A program made the position numbers and the translations under genes. 64,000 bases of DNA from an uncultured Alistipes sp. GTDB taxonomy: Bacteria; Bacteroidota; Bacteroidia; Bacteroidales; Rikenellaceae. The stretch spans positions 62,001 to 126,000 of the forward strand of contig CALGRZ010000068.1 of the NCBI GenBank assembly GCA_937880705.1, written 5' to 3'. Shown one piece after another: positions 10,461 to 22,033 of the stretch; positions within the stretch are counted from its first letter, which is position 1; each line of letters starts with the position of its first letter. Below the pieces are notes generated by a model. It ran no database searches, had not been told where the DNA came from, and saw nothing but the letters and a program-made list of their open reading frames with translations.

Positions 10461-10975
10461 TCCGCAAGGCACAACACAGCGATATCGACACCGTGATGAC
10501 CATCGTGGCAAGTGCCCAACGTGCACTGGCCGAGTTGGGTATTGATCAGTGGCAGGATGGCTACCCCTCGAGGGCAGCTATCGAGGCAGATGTTAATGCC
10601 GATGTGGGATATGTGGCTGTAGATGCGCATAACCGCCCCATCGGCTATGCCGCCATAGTGCTTACCGGCGAGGAGGCCTACAAACAGATTGCCGACGAGA
10701 GGTGGAACACGCCAAACGACTATGTCGTTGTGCATCGTCTGTGTGTCGATGGCACACAACGTCGCAGAGGCATTGCACTGGAGTTGATGCAATATGCGGC
10801 TGATACGGCTCGCAGAGCCAACCTCACAGCCTTTCGCATAGACACCCACAGGGGTAATGTGCGCATGCTCGGCATGATGCAACGCCTCGGCTTCAACTTC
10901 ACGGGTATCATCCGATATGAGAGTGGCGAGCGCATGGCCTACGACCTTGATTTGAATTTAAGTAACACTCTATAA
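10457..10975 (+). CDS. GNAT family N-acetyltransferase
   Basis: A 172-residue acetyltransferase with the GNAT fold. The acetyl-CoA binding motif A is VHRLCVDGTQRRRGIALEL (near 95-113), with the RRRGIA pyrophosphate loop, and the C-terminal strand NVRMLGMMQRLGFNFTG is typical of motif B. The start overlaps the permease stop (ATGA), so it is translated from the same operon. The acceptor substrate cannot be told; family members acetylate small amines, peptides or antibiotics. It lies 11 bases ahead of the ABC-F gene. Confidence 0.87.
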   Translation: MIRKAQHSDIDTVMTIVASAQRALAELGIDQWQDGYPSRAAIEADVNADVGYVAVDAHNRPIGYAAIVLTGEEAYKQIADERWNTPNDYVVVHRLCVDGTQRRRGIALELMQYAADTARRANLTAFRIDTHRGNVRMLGMMQRLGFNFTGIIRYESGERMAYDLDLNLSNTL

Positions 10976-10986
10976 TTTGCTCTGCA

Positions 10987-12852
10987 ATGGCAAGTTACCT
11001 TCAGGTAGAAAACATCTCTAAATCATACGGCGACCGCACGCTGTTCTCCGACATCAGCTTCAACATCAACGAGGGTGACAAGATAGCCCTTGTAGCCCCC
11101 AACGGCACCGGCAAGTCTTCACTATTGAAGATATTGGCCGGCATCGAGCACTCGGATCGTGGTGGCGAGATAAAGTTCATGAAGGATATCCGCGTTGCCT
11201 TCCTCGACCAGAGCACATCGTTCAACCCCGACAACACGGTCTTTGACGAGGTGTACAACCGCATGGGTGATCTCTCGCCCGCAATAAGGGAGTACGAAGA
11301 GGCACTGCTCTCGGGCGACAGCGCACGCCTGGAGCGAGCCATGGCCGGCATGGATGCCATGGATGGCTGGTCCGTAGAGCAGAATATCAAGCAGGTGCTC
11401 ACCTCGCTTAAGATCGAACGCCTCGATCAGCCGATGGGTGAGCTATCGGGTGGCGAGGCAAAGCGTGTAGCTCTGGCATGCATGATGCTCCAGAATGCCG
11501 AGTTTCTGATCATGGATGAGCCCACCAACCACCTCGACATCGACATCATAGAGTATCTGGAGGGGTATCTGCAACGCTCGCGATGCACGCTGCTGATGGT
11601 CACTCACGACCGCTACTTTCTGGATCGCGTGTGCAACACCATCATGGAGATTGACCGAGGCAAGCTATACACATATCGCGGCAACTATACACAGTATCTC
11701 GAGAAGCGCGAGGAGCGATACCTCAATATGCAGGCCGAGATCGACAAGTCGCGAAACCTCCTACGACGCGAGTTGGAGTGGATACGCAGCACACCGCAGG
11801 CGCGCACAGGCAAGGCGCGTTACCGCATAAATGCCTTCTACGACCTTAAGGACAGAGCGTCGGTGAGCCTTAAAACGGATAATGTCGAGATTGATGTCGC
11901 CACCTCGCGTCTCGGCAGGAAGATTATCGACTGCACGGATGTAGACCTACACTTCGGTGAGCGCAAGATGCTCGATAGGTTTTCGTATAAGTTTACGCGC
12001 GGTGAGCGCGTGGGCATCGTGGGGCGCAACGGCGTGGGTAAGACCACCTTCCTAAACCTCATGGCCGGCATACTGAAGCCCGACAGAGGCACCATCGAGC
12101 ATGGCGAGACACTGCGCATAGGCTACTATTCGCAGCGCGGTATCAGCTTCAAGGCCGGACAGACCGTGCTGGAGTGCGTGCAGGAGATAGCCGAGATATC
12201 GCGCACGTCGGATGGTCAGAGCATCTCGGCAACAACGATGCTCAACCGTTTCCTCTTCCCTCACGAGACGTTCAACAAACGTGTAGACATACTCAGTGGC
12301 GGTGAACAGCGCAGACTGTATCTGCTCACCGTACTGATGCGCAACCCCAATATGCTCATTCTCGACGAGCCGACCAACGACCTCGACATCATGACACTCA
12401 ACGTCTTGGAGGAGTACCTGCGAGAGTTCAAGGGATGCCTGCTTATAGTGTCACACGACCGCTACTTCCTCGACAAGACCGTCGACCACCTCTTTATCTT
12501 CGAGGGTGGCGGCGTTGTCAAGGACTTCGTAGGCATGTACAGCGAGTACCGCGAGTACTCGCGCGAGGTTGAGGCCGAGGAGCGCAGCCGACAGCGCACA
12601 TCATCGCCCAAGCCGCAGCCCCAGCGCACACACGACACCTCGAAGCGTAAACTATCATTCAAGGAGCAGCGCGAGCTGGAGCAGATCGAGGCCGAGCTCA
12701 AGGATCTTGGTCAGGATCGAGCAGCACTCGAGGCGGAGCTGTCGGGTGGCAACCTCGGCTTTGAGCGTCTTACCGAACTCTCGAAGCGCATCGAGGAGGT
12801 CATTGCCGCCATTGACCAAAGAGAGCTACGTTGGTTGGAACTCAACGAGTAA
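10987..12852 (+). CDS. uup: ABC-F family ATPase, Uup type
   Basis: A soluble 621-residue protein with two ABC domains in one chain and no membrane segment. Domain 1 has PNGTGKSS and LSGGEAKR, domain 2 has GRNGVGKTT and LSGGEQRR, and both have DEPTNxLD Walker B motifs. The linker between them carries the charged interdomain helices of translation-acting ABC-F proteins. The C-terminal 65 residues are a charged coiled coil (SFKEQRELEQIEAEL), the mark of Uup, which acts on stalled ribosomes and affects transposon excision in E. coli. It is last in the operon and ends directly against the convergent hydrolase gene with no gap. Confidence 0.9.
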   Translation: MASYLQVENISKSYGDRTLFSDISFNINEGDKIALVAPNGTGKSSLLKILAGIEHSDRGGEIKFMKDIRVAFLDQSTSFNPDNTVFDEVYNRMGDLSPAIREYEEALLSGDSARLERAMAGMDAMDGWSVEQNIKQVLTSLKIERLDQPMGELSGGEAKRVALACMMLQNAEFLIMDEPTNHLDIDIIEYLEGYLQRSRCTLLMVTHDRYFLDRVCNTIMEIDRGKLYTYRGNYTQYLEKREERYLNMQAEIDKSRNLLRRELEWIRSTPQARTGKARYRINAFYDLKDRASVSLKTDNVEIDVATSRLGRKIIDCTDVDLHFGERKMLDRFSYKFTRGERVGIVGRNGVGKTTFLNLMAGILKPDRGTIEHGETLRIGYYSQRGISFKAGQTVLECVQEIAEISRTSDGQSISATTMLNRFLFPHETFNKRVDILSGGEQRRLYLLTVLMRNPNMLILDEPTNDLDIMTLNVLEEYLREFKGCLLIVSHDRYFLDKTVDHLFIFEGGGVVKDFVGMYSEYREYSREVEAEERSRQRTSSPKPQPQRTHDTSKRKLSFKEQRELEQIEAELKDLGQDRAALEAELSGGNLGFERLTELSKRIEEVIAAIDQRELRWLELNE

Positions 12853-13923
12853 CTACCCTATCGTGATATACTCTATGGGCTGCACAGGTTCGCTGTCGAG
12901 CAGATGAGCCTGGTAGGCGACCCTCTCAAAATCAATCGCCCCGAGGTCTATGCAACGTATCGAGTTGTTGGCCTGTGTCTTGTAGTAGACCTTCAGCGAC
13001 TTAAGGTCTATGGCCGACGTCCACTGCGTAGCACTACACAGAGCGGTATTTTGGGGATTTTCCACAGCCATAGGCACATCAAAGTTATTGAGTATATGGA
13101 AACATTGCAGAACGGTGGAGTATCCATCGGCCTGCTGGTGCGCCGTATTACGGAAGAATGCCGCGCGTACAAAGCGTGAGGGCGAGGTGAAGTCACCTGG
13201 CAGACCATGCATGGCCGAGCCACCGCCAAGAGGCTTCAGCGTAACATCGCCCAGCTGATAGCTATCGGCACTGCCAGGGCGTAGGCTCACATAGTTATTC
13301 AGGTTTGTAACATGCCACTCGAAGCCCGGGGCATTGGTCAACACTCCCACCCTATTCTCATAGAAGCGAGGCTTGCCATCCACAATCTCCATCACCACCT
13401 GACGTCCCGACTGCTCACCAATACGCCAATGCAGCACGGCACTATCTACCAAGGCGACGATACGCACGCCATCGATTGATGCTATGAGCTCATCGATCGA
13501 AGCAAACTGCGTCAACATCCACTGCACAACCTGCATATCGGCAAGCGTGATATCGCTCCGTGTGGCATCGAATGGCTCATAGCCTCCGTAGCCCGGAAAA
13601 AAGAACAGACCCGCAGACAGACCCGCTTCGTTGATACCCTCGGCGATAAACTCCTTAACCTCGACCGATAGCCCCACGACACCATACTTGGCACTAAATT
13701 GCAGTCCATCATCTCCCGAAGGGGTGTACGACCGCAACCTCTCGCCACGCGGAATTACCACATACTCACTCTTCAGCACTGCGCCATAGGCCCACTCGAT
13801 AGTTCTAGCTTGGACATAGCTACCATCCTTGGCCGTGAGCGATATGCCTGTGCAGGCCAGCGACATCGTAGAGCTGCCTATCAGCGCAGCACCACACAAA
13901 ATACTCTTCATAAACACATTCAT
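12853..13923 (-). CDS. exported linear amide C-N hydrolase (choloylglycine hydrolase/penicillin acylase family)
   Basis: N-terminal nucleophile hydrolase of 356 residues. A signal peptide is followed by ACTGIS, so processing can expose Cys24 as the catalytic N-terminal nucleophile. Arg40, Asn98 (GINEAGLSAG), Asn197 (LTNAPGFEW) and Arg250 (SPSRFVRA) match the catalytic set of bile salt hydrolases. The usual Asp19 residues after the cysteine is replaced by Glu43 (RTIEW), a change that occurs in parts of this family. Substrates of the family include conjugated bile acids, penicillin V and N-acyl homoserine lactones; which applies is open. The second Met (MKSILCG) is an alternative start. It is convergent with the uup gene. 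Confidence 0.87.
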   Translation of the reverse strand: MNVFMKSILCGAALIGSSTMSLACTGISLTAKDGSYVQARTIEWAYGAVLKSEYVVIPRGERLRSYTPSGDDGLQFSAKYGVVGLSVEVKEFIAEGINEAGLSAGLFFFPGYGGYEPFDATRSDITLADMQVVQWMLTQFASIDELIASIDGVRIVALVDSAVLHWRIGEQSGRQVVMEIVDGKPRFYENRVGVLTNAPGFEWHVTNLNNYVSLRPGSADSYQLGDVTLKPLGGGSAMHGLPGDFTSPSRFVRAAFFRNTAHQQADGYSTVLQCFHILNNFDVPMAVENPQNTALCSATQWTSAIDLKSLKVYYKTQANNSIRCIDLGAIDFERVAYQAHLLDSEPVQPIEYITIG

Positions 13924-13966
13924 AGTTTAATAGATTTTAGTTTAGCCGCTCATGTGCACAAACCGT

Positions 13967-14005
13967 ACAAAAAGGGGATGACTAAAAAGTAAATTAGCCA
14001 TCCCC
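13967..14005 (-). terminator. Terminator after the PCMD lipoprotein gene
   Basis: GGGGATGACTAA (13974-13985) pairs with TTAGCCATCCCC (13994-14005) with one mismatch; on the minus strand TTTTT follows. It lies 24 bases past the stop. Confidence 0.85.
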
Positions 14006-14029
14006 GTTTGAGGTTGAATAAAAATACTG

Positions 14030-15775
14030 TTAATAGACCCACTCAAAGTTCTCAACCAGGAGTACCGTATTGGTGCTTCCGGTGAGATAATCACCACGTT
14101 TAGATGCTGCGCACGATATCACAAGCGTATAATCTCCCGACGGCTTTGTCACGGTATCATACCAGCATGCGGGGATCACAAGGTCTACCCAACCATCGGT
14201 ACTTTGGGTAATATCCGCTACGCCATAGCCTATCACCTTACCCTCCGAGGGGTCGGCATCGAGTGGCGACCAGAATGTCGAGGCATCAATAGATGTTCCC
14301 GACTGTATGGTGTGGCGAGCGTTCCAGCTCACCAAGGCAAACATAATGCGCGACTCATCCATCGTTGTACCAACGGTGATCGACGACTCATCAGGGTCAT
14401 TATTGCCCACATGGGTGATCGTAGAGATGGTTGCATTAAGGCGTAGTTTAAGCGCAGAGGGGCGAGCATTATATGTGTAAGGCTGACCAAAACGAGCATA
14501 ACCTTTACCCATATTAGAAAAATTACCGAACTCCATAATACCTGCAAATAGGTTACCAGCAGCAAAAACACTAAATGCAGAATCACCCTTCAGCTGTGCA
14601 CAATATGTACCCTCCTCGCCAACGTCACTAACGGCCGAGCACAATGAGCTTGTCGATTTGTTGTTACCACTACTCCAGAAGGCATTACTATCATCAGCAT
14701 TGGGAAGATTTATAGTTCCTCCAACTAGAGCACCCGATACCGTATGGCTCGACCAATTATCCATTGATGCATCCTGCAACACATCGGCCGTACCACCGGC
14801 ATCAAACACTGTTGTTGCAACGCTTACACCATCTACCTCAAGCGATACTTCATACGAATTACCAAGATATACACCCGTGCCATCCGTGTATGCATAGAAG
14901 TCACGACCGCCCGCATTGGTTGCAGCAGTGTACTGCGGAGCGATGGTTATAACACCACCGTTAAGCATCGCTGCATGCCACAACTCCTCGCCCACCTTGC
15001 GATACTTTGCCACGGCACCATCAAGCTCCGCATTCTCCACCTCGACACTTACGGTCGCAGTGTTAGCCCAAAGATCAGCATCGTTATTATAGGTAAGCGT
15101 GTAGCTCGCAGGCTTTGACAGAGTAATAACACCGAGGTTGTAGACCCTGTTATTCACAAAATCGAGTGTCGCCGACTTGACCTCCTCGCCACCAACAAGA
15201 GCCGTCAGACGTACATTCTCTGATGCACATATCGCAACAAAGATATTTTCACCCGCCTCAATATTCACCTCTGTGAGTGTAGTGACACCATCACCAAAGA
15301 TCGCCTTGTCAGCCGTGAGTGTGACATCGCTCTCGGCGGTAAGTTTCAAAAAGGCGTTCTCGGCTACAAGGTTGATTGACGACTCCTCGCTGAAGTTATC
15401 AGTCACGCCCGTAAGCATCATGCCTGCGGCACCGGCATAACTATCTATCACACTATTATACACAACATTAACGCTCTTACCGATAAGCGAGCGAACACCA
15501 TCGGCCTCGGCCACGAAGAGGCCCTTATCTGTCGTTGAGTTCTTAAATTCGAACTCCCTCTCGCCATCCGACACCACGAGGGTCTCATCACCAACCCATA
15601 CAGTCCTCCACTCTTTGTCGGTAAGTTCAAGCGCAGTGCGTGTTGTTACCACATCGGCTCGAAACGAGAGGGCGTTATCTTTCACACCGACAGCATCAAT
15701 CTCAAATTCGGTATTACACCCTACCATAGCCAACATCATCACGGCCACGGCAAAAAATCCTAATAATCTCTTCAT
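14030..15775 (-). CDS. PCMD-domain surface lipoprotein
   Basis: A 581-residue lipoprotein when started at MKRLLGFF; an upstream Met six codons earlier overlaps the preceding small gene. The lipobox is LAMVGC. The N-terminal half (to about 230) has a fimbrillin-like pattern of beta strands (FRADVVTTRTALELTD), the middle resembles an Ig-like insert, and the C-terminal 250 residues look like the PCMD domain, a predicted carbohydrate-binding beta-jellyroll in Bacteroidota (DNWSSHTVSGALVGGTINLP, then FWSSGNN, and LVLLVENFEWVY-like end VLLVENFEWVY). Role is inferred as a surface glycan or host-ligand binding protein. It appears to be cotranscribed with the 52-residue peptide gene upstream. Confidence 0.75.
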   Translation of the reverse strand: MKRLLGFFAVAVMMLAMVGCNTEFEIDAVGVKDNALSFRADVVTTRTALELTDKEWRTVWVGDETLVVSDGEREFEFKNSTTDKGLFVAEADGVRSLIGKSVNVVYNSVIDSYAGAAGMMLTGVTDNFSEESSINLVAENAFLKLTAESDVTLTADKAIFGDGVTTLTEVNIEAGENIFVAICASENVRLTALVGGEEVKSATLDFVNNRVYNLGVITLSKPASYTLTYNNDADLWANTATVSVEVENAELDGAVAKYRKVGEELWHAAMLNGGVITIAPQYTAATNAGGRDFYAYTDGTGVYLGNSYEVSLEVDGVSVATTVFDAGGTADVLQDASMDNWSSHTVSGALVGGTINLPNADDSNAFWSSGNNKSTSSLCSAVSDVGEEGTYCAQLKGDSAFSVFAAGNLFAGIMEFGNFSNMGKGYARFGQPYTYNARPSALKLRLNATISTITHVGNNDPDESSITVGTTMDESRIMFALVSWNARHTIQSGTSIDASTFWSPLDADPSEGKVIGYGVADITQSTDGWVDLVIPACWYDTVTKPSGDYTLVISCAASKRGDYLTGSTNTVLLVENFEWVY

Positions 15776-15786
15776 AGCTCCTCGGT

Positions 15787-15945
15787 TTACCATATTACAT
15801 CCTCCTCACCAAAGGCCGTATCATCGCCCAGCACGAAGCCATCATTCTCGACTAACGACATACTAAATCCATGTTCAAAACAGATCTCCTCCACGGAGAT
15901 TTCGGGAGCGTTGTACACCCCATTACCAATTCTTTTTTTATCCAT
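15787..15945 (-). CDS. 52-residue peptide of the short APEISVEE...GFSMS type
   Basis: A short gene reading MDKKRIGNGVYNAPEISVEE at the N-terminus, then ICFEHGFSMSLVENDGF and an acidic C-terminus ending EEDVIW. It has no signal peptide or membrane segment. The layout (basic start, Y-x-APEIxVEE core, GF-x-S centre, acidic tail ending in Trp) is like small unannotated Bacteroidota proteins that I recall preceding fimbrillin-like or PCMD lipoprotein genes, but that recollection needs a search. It stops 12 bases before the lipoprotein ATG and has its own promoter, so the two are probably one transcript. Function unknown. Confidence 0.65.
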   Translation of the reverse strand: MDKKRIGNGVYNAPEISVEEICFEHGFSMSLVENDGFVLGDDTAFGEEDVIW

Positions 15946-15976
15946 TTTACACAGTATTAATTAGAACAATAATGCG

Positions 15977-15984
15977 CAAAAATA
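15977..15984 (-). promoter_or_regulatory. -7 box before the small peptide gene
   Basis: TATTTTTG on the minus strand, 31 bases before the ATG. No good -33 box was found. The rest of the 250-base gap to the next gene is AT-rich and shows only a terminator hairpin. Confidence 0.45.
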
Positions 15985-16145
15985 GGGGTTGAGCAGATTA
16001 GTTAAAAATAAATTCAACAAACCGCCTAATTCTCTAAATACTAAATGAATTTTTATAAACGAACGGTTTGTAATGGCAGCAGCAAGATTGTTCTATAAGA
16101 GAAATTATTAGTCGATACGACCCCGCATTGGGGTATATAAACAAC

Positions 16146-16173
16146 GACCCCGAAAGCATCCGCTTTCGGGGTC
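16146..16173 (-). terminator. Terminator after the acidic protein gene
   Basis: A perfect 12-base-pair stem, GACCCCGAAAGC with GCTTTCGGGGTC, around an ATCC loop, 22 bases past the stop of the acidic protein gene. A T-rich stretch follows on the minus strand. Confidence 0.8.
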
Positions 16174-16195
16174 TATATCTTATGGTCGTTACCTA

Positions 16196-18751
<2,556 letters not shown>

Positions 18752-18779
18752 CAGTAACAAACCACAAACTATTCAAGAT

Positions 18780-19667
18780 ATGAGCAACAGATCTCTTCGT
18801 GGTGTGGGTGTAGCACTTATCACCCCATTCAACAACTATAAGGTTGACTATGAGGCCTTGGGTCGCATGGTCGACTATGTAATCGAGGGCGGCGTGGACT
18901 ATATCGTCGCCGAGGGCTCGACAGCCGAGACCGCAACACTGAGCATCGAGGAGCGACACGACGTGCTACGCTTTATCGTTGAGCGCACCGCCCAGCGCGT
19001 ACCTATCGTAGTGGGCATGGGTAGCAACAACACCCAGAACCTTGTCGAGCAGTTACGCACATTCGACATGTCGGGCACGGTGGCCATATTGAGCGTTGTA
19101 CCCTACTACAACAAGCCCTCACAGGAGGGCATCTACCGCCACTTCATGGCCGTAGCCGAGGTATCACCCGTGCCGGTCATCGTCTACAACGTGCCGGGTC
19201 GTACCGGCGTAAATATGAGTGCCGAGACCACCCTGCGCCTGGCGCACGCCTCATCAAACATCGTGGCTATCAAGGAGGCCTCAGGCGACATCGAGCAGAT
19301 GCAGCGCATCATAGATGGCCGTCCCGAGGGTTTTCTGGTAATCTCGGGCGATGATGGTCTTACCGTAGAGCTTATCAAGCGTGGTGGTGATGGCGTCATC
19401 TCGGTAGCTGCCAACACATTCCCCAAACTGCTGTGTGGCTGTGTGCACAACGCCATGCGTGGCAATATCGAGCTGGCAGAGACGGAGATGGCTGCAATGG
19501 ACGAGCCTATCAAGCTGCTCTTCGCGGAGGGTAATCCCACGGGCGTAAAGGCTATGGCCTCGGTCATGGGACTCTGCTCCGACGAGGTGCGCCTACCCCT
19601 GGTTGAGGGTAGCGAGAAGCTGCGCGAGGCGATCAAAAGTGCTATCACCGAATACGAACTAAAGTAG
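18780..19667 (+). CDS. dapA: 4-hydroxy-tetrahydrodipicolinate synthase
   Basis: Condenses pyruvate with aspartate semialdehyde in lysine and diaminopimelate synthesis. The 295-residue TIM barrel has GSTAET (47-51, replacing the common GTTGE; Ser47 and Thr48 fill the two hydroxyl positions), Tyr110/Tyr136 and Arg141 in YNVPGRTG, and the Schiff-base lysine 165 in AIKEASGD. The start is the ATG before MSNRSLRG; it is 28 bases after the ligA stop, so the genes may be cotranscribed. The DUF4919 gene follows 37 bases later. Confidence 0.94.
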   Translation: MSNRSLRGVGVALITPFNNYKVDYEALGRMVDYVIEGGVDYIVAEGSTAETATLSIEERHDVLRFIVERTAQRVPIVVGMGSNNTQNLVEQLRTFDMSGTVAILSVVPYYNKPSQEGIYRHFMAVAEVSPVPVIVYNVPGRTGVNMSAETTLRLAHASSNIVAIKEASGDIEQMQRIIDGRPEGFLVISGDDGLTVELIKRGGDGVISVAANTFPKLLCGCVHNAMRGNIELAETEMAAMDEPIKLLFAEGNPTGVKAMASVMGLCSDEVRLPLVEGSEKLREAIKSAITEYELK

Positions 19668-19704
19668 TTGTTGCGTTGGCATTGTACACCAATAAACACC
19701 GCGT

Positions 19705-20460
19705 ATGAGACTACTTAAAAGTATAGTTGTTTTTGCATTGTTGCTGCTGCCACATAGTCTATGGGCAGCATCCCCCGAGTTGCGCATCCCCGACGAAGAG
19801 GATATACTGCACCAGACGCTATCGACGACGTCGCCCTACTACTACACAAATCTGATGCTCAAGTATCGCAACGGTACCGAGCCGATGACCTCGGAGGAGT
19901 ACTTCTACCTCTACTACGGCTACGTCTATCAGGAGAGCTACCGCCCCTTTGTCGATAACAAGGCACTCGACAGGATGCTCTCCACATTTGCCACGACCAA
20001 CCCCGAAAACCCCTCGGTGAGTGCACTGGAGTCCATCATTGAGCATGGCTACGAGGCGATGGAGTTGGATCCGTTTAATCCCAAGGTACTCAACCTCATG
20101 GCATTTGCCTATGGAGCATTGGGCGACAAGCAACGCGAGCAGCTCTATTTCGACCATCTGAACGGCATACTGCACACCATCGAGTCCTCGGGCACGGGAC
20201 TTAAGGAGGAGTCCCCGTGGCACATACTGATGTTCTCGCACGCCTACGATGTGGTGGCGGCCAAGGGCTATGCCTACAACGAGAGCCGCATCATCAGCCG
20301 CACGGTGGAGTATGTACCCCTGATGCGCAAGAGCCCCGAGAAGGTCAAGGGCTACTACTTCGACTACAGCCGTGTCTACCGCAACAAGCCCGACGACGTG
20401 GTGCTGAAGCGTGAACGCACATGGCAATTTAATAACCTTAAACCCCGCGAATACAAATAG
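19705..20460 (+). CDS. DUF4919 family exported protein
   Basis: A 251-residue protein with a Sec signal peptide (RLLKSIVVFALLLLPHSLWA, cleavage after WAA). The body has helical repeats rich in Tyr (EEYFYLYYGYVYQESY) and a segment LDPFNPKVLNLMAFAYGALG that looks TPR-like, matching the DUF4919 family of Bacteroidota. Function unknown; a periplasmic location is expected. It precedes the C11 protease lipoprotein by 7 bases, so the two are probably cotranslated and may work together. Confidence 0.75.
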   Translation: MRLLKSIVVFALLLLPHSLWAASPELRIPDEEDILHQTLSTTSPYYYTNLMLKYRNGTEPMTSEEYFYLYYGYVYQESYRPFVDNKALDRMLSTFATTNPENPSVSALESIIEHGYEAMELDPFNPKVLNLMAFAYGALGDKQREQLYFDHLNGILHTIESSGTGLKEESPWHILMFSHAYDVVAAKGYAYNESRIISRTVEYVPLMRKSPEKVKGYYFDYSRVYRNKPDDVVLKRERTWQFNNLKPREYK

Positions 20461-20467
20461 ATAAGTC

Positions 20468-21964
20468 ATGAGAGTGCAGAAAGTAACAGGCACACTTGTT
20501 ATAGTGATGCTCATAGCCTTAACAACAGCGTGCGACATTGTTCACACGCGCAACAAGCGCAGCATAGATATCGACAAAGATATATGTTGCACGTTTGATG
20601 CGCAGAGCATCGATGTTCCATACACCACGACCATCTTCGAGAGCGACCAGAGCACCAGCCCCGCAGCCCTCGTTGCCACGACCGATGCCGAGTGGATATC
20701 GGAGATCAGCACACCCACGCGCGGCACACTGCGCATTGTCGTTGACGAGAATGTTGGTGACATGCGCACGGCAACCATCAACCTCTCGGGTGAGGAGACC
20801 CTCTCGACATCTATAAGCATCAGCCAGATCGCTGCACCCAAAGAGCGTGTCGAGCACACACTGCTATTCTACTTCTTCGGCACCAGTCTCAACCGCTTCT
20901 TCGACAACAACATCAGAGATGCCTCCAAGGCTGTGGGCGAGGGCATCTTGGGCGAGGAGGGTCGCATACTCTTTGCAAGACAGACCTCGCAATCCGAGGG
21001 CTACATCGGTGAGCTATGCTACGACCCCATACACCACAGTGCCATAGAGCGATACATCGAGCCGTTTACGCTGGACTATACCGAGGTAAGCAACACCGCC
21101 ATAGCATCTATCATGGCGCAGATGACCACCGAGGCCCCTGCCGAGCGTTACGGCATGATCATAGCCGGCCATGGTCAGGGTTGGGTAACACGAGAGGCTA
21201 TCAATGGCGACGACAGTGGCGAGCTGTTGCACTACAGACCCACCAACTGGACACCTGTGCCGGGTGCCGACATCACACGAGCCCTCGGCGAGCGCAACAT
21301 ACAGAAGGATATCACCGACCTTGCCGAGATCGTGACCCTCTCGGACATAGAGCTGGAGTACATACTCTTCGACATGTGTTTCATGGCGAGCATCGAGGCC
21401 CTCTACGACCTGCGCGACGTGGCCGACTACATCATCGCCTCACCGTGCGAGATCATGGGTAATGGCTTCCCGTATCACCGCACGCTACCCCACCTCTTTG
21501 TCGATTATGGCAAGTCGAGCGACCTGGTGGCGGCGGCCGAGAGCTACTACACCTTCTACCGCGACGAGTACCAGGGCAACAAGTGCGGCTCGGTAGTGGT
21601 TGTCGACTGCTCGGAGCTCGAGCCGCTTGCCGAGGCTACACGCACACTGATGTCGACCGCCTCGACCGAGTACGACATCGATGCCTTGCAGTACTATGAG
21701 GGTCAGCAGGTACACACCTTCTACGACTTCGGGCAGTACTGCCGCGTGGTAGCTACCGACCAGGCAGCCCTTGCTGCGTTTGACACACAAATGGAGTGTG
21801 CCGTGGTAGGAAAATTCACCCTTCCCACCTTCTACTCGGCATACGGATATGGCAACCATAATATAGATCTGGAGGCGTACAGTGGCCTTACCACCTCGGC
21901 ACCCAGCAAGGCCTATCCCGAGGAGTGGAGGACCACTTCGTGGTATAAGCGAGTTATGGAGTAG
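20468..21964 (+). CDS. BACON-domain clostripain-family (C11) protease lipoprotein
   Basis: A 498-residue lipoprotein with a signal peptide and Cys22 (LTTAC). Residues about 60-120 look like a BACON domain (TTDAEWISEISTPTRG, then RTATINLSGEETLSTSI). The rest is a C11 cysteine peptidase with His235 in IAGHGQGW and Cys304 in FDMCFMASIEALYDL, followed by IIASPCEIMGNGFPY. C11 enzymes such as clostripain and PmC11 cleave after basic residues and often self-activate. As a surface-anchored protease it could act on host or bacterial proteins; specificity is not visible. It sits 7 bases after the DUF4919 gene. Its stop is close to the ffh promoter. Confidence 0.85.
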   Translation: MRVQKVTGTLVIVMLIALTTACDIVHTRNKRSIDIDKDICCTFDAQSIDVPYTTTIFESDQSTSPAALVATTDAEWISEISTPTRGTLRIVVDENVGDMRTATINLSGEETLSTSISISQIAAPKERVEHTLLFYFFGTSLNRFFDNNIRDASKAVGEGILGEEGRILFARQTSQSEGYIGELCYDPIHHSAIERYIEPFTLDYTEVSNTAIASIMAQMTTEAPAERYGMIIAGHGQGWVTREAINGDDSGELLHYRPTNWTPVPGADITRALGERNIQKDITDLAEIVTLSDIELEYILFDMCFMASIEALYDLRDVADYIIASPCEIMGNGFPYHRTLPHLFVDYGKSSDLVAAAESYYTFYRDEYQGNKCGSVVVVDCSELEPLAEATRTLMSTASTEYDIDALQYYEGQQVHTFYDFGQYCRVVATDQAALAAFDTQMECAVVGKFTLPTFYSAYGYGNHNIDLEAYSGLTTSAPSKAYPEEWRTTSWYKRVME

Positions 21965-21984
21965 GAAAATTGAGATTTATTTCT

Positions 21985-21992
21985 TACCTTTG
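21985..21992 (+). promoter_or_regulatory. ffh -7 box
   Basis: TACCTTTG 41 bases before the ffh ATG. No convincing -33 at normal spacing. Confidence 0.5.
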
Positions 21993-22033
21993 CGCGCCAA
22001 AGTGTAAACAAGGAAATTAAAAATAGCAGATAT

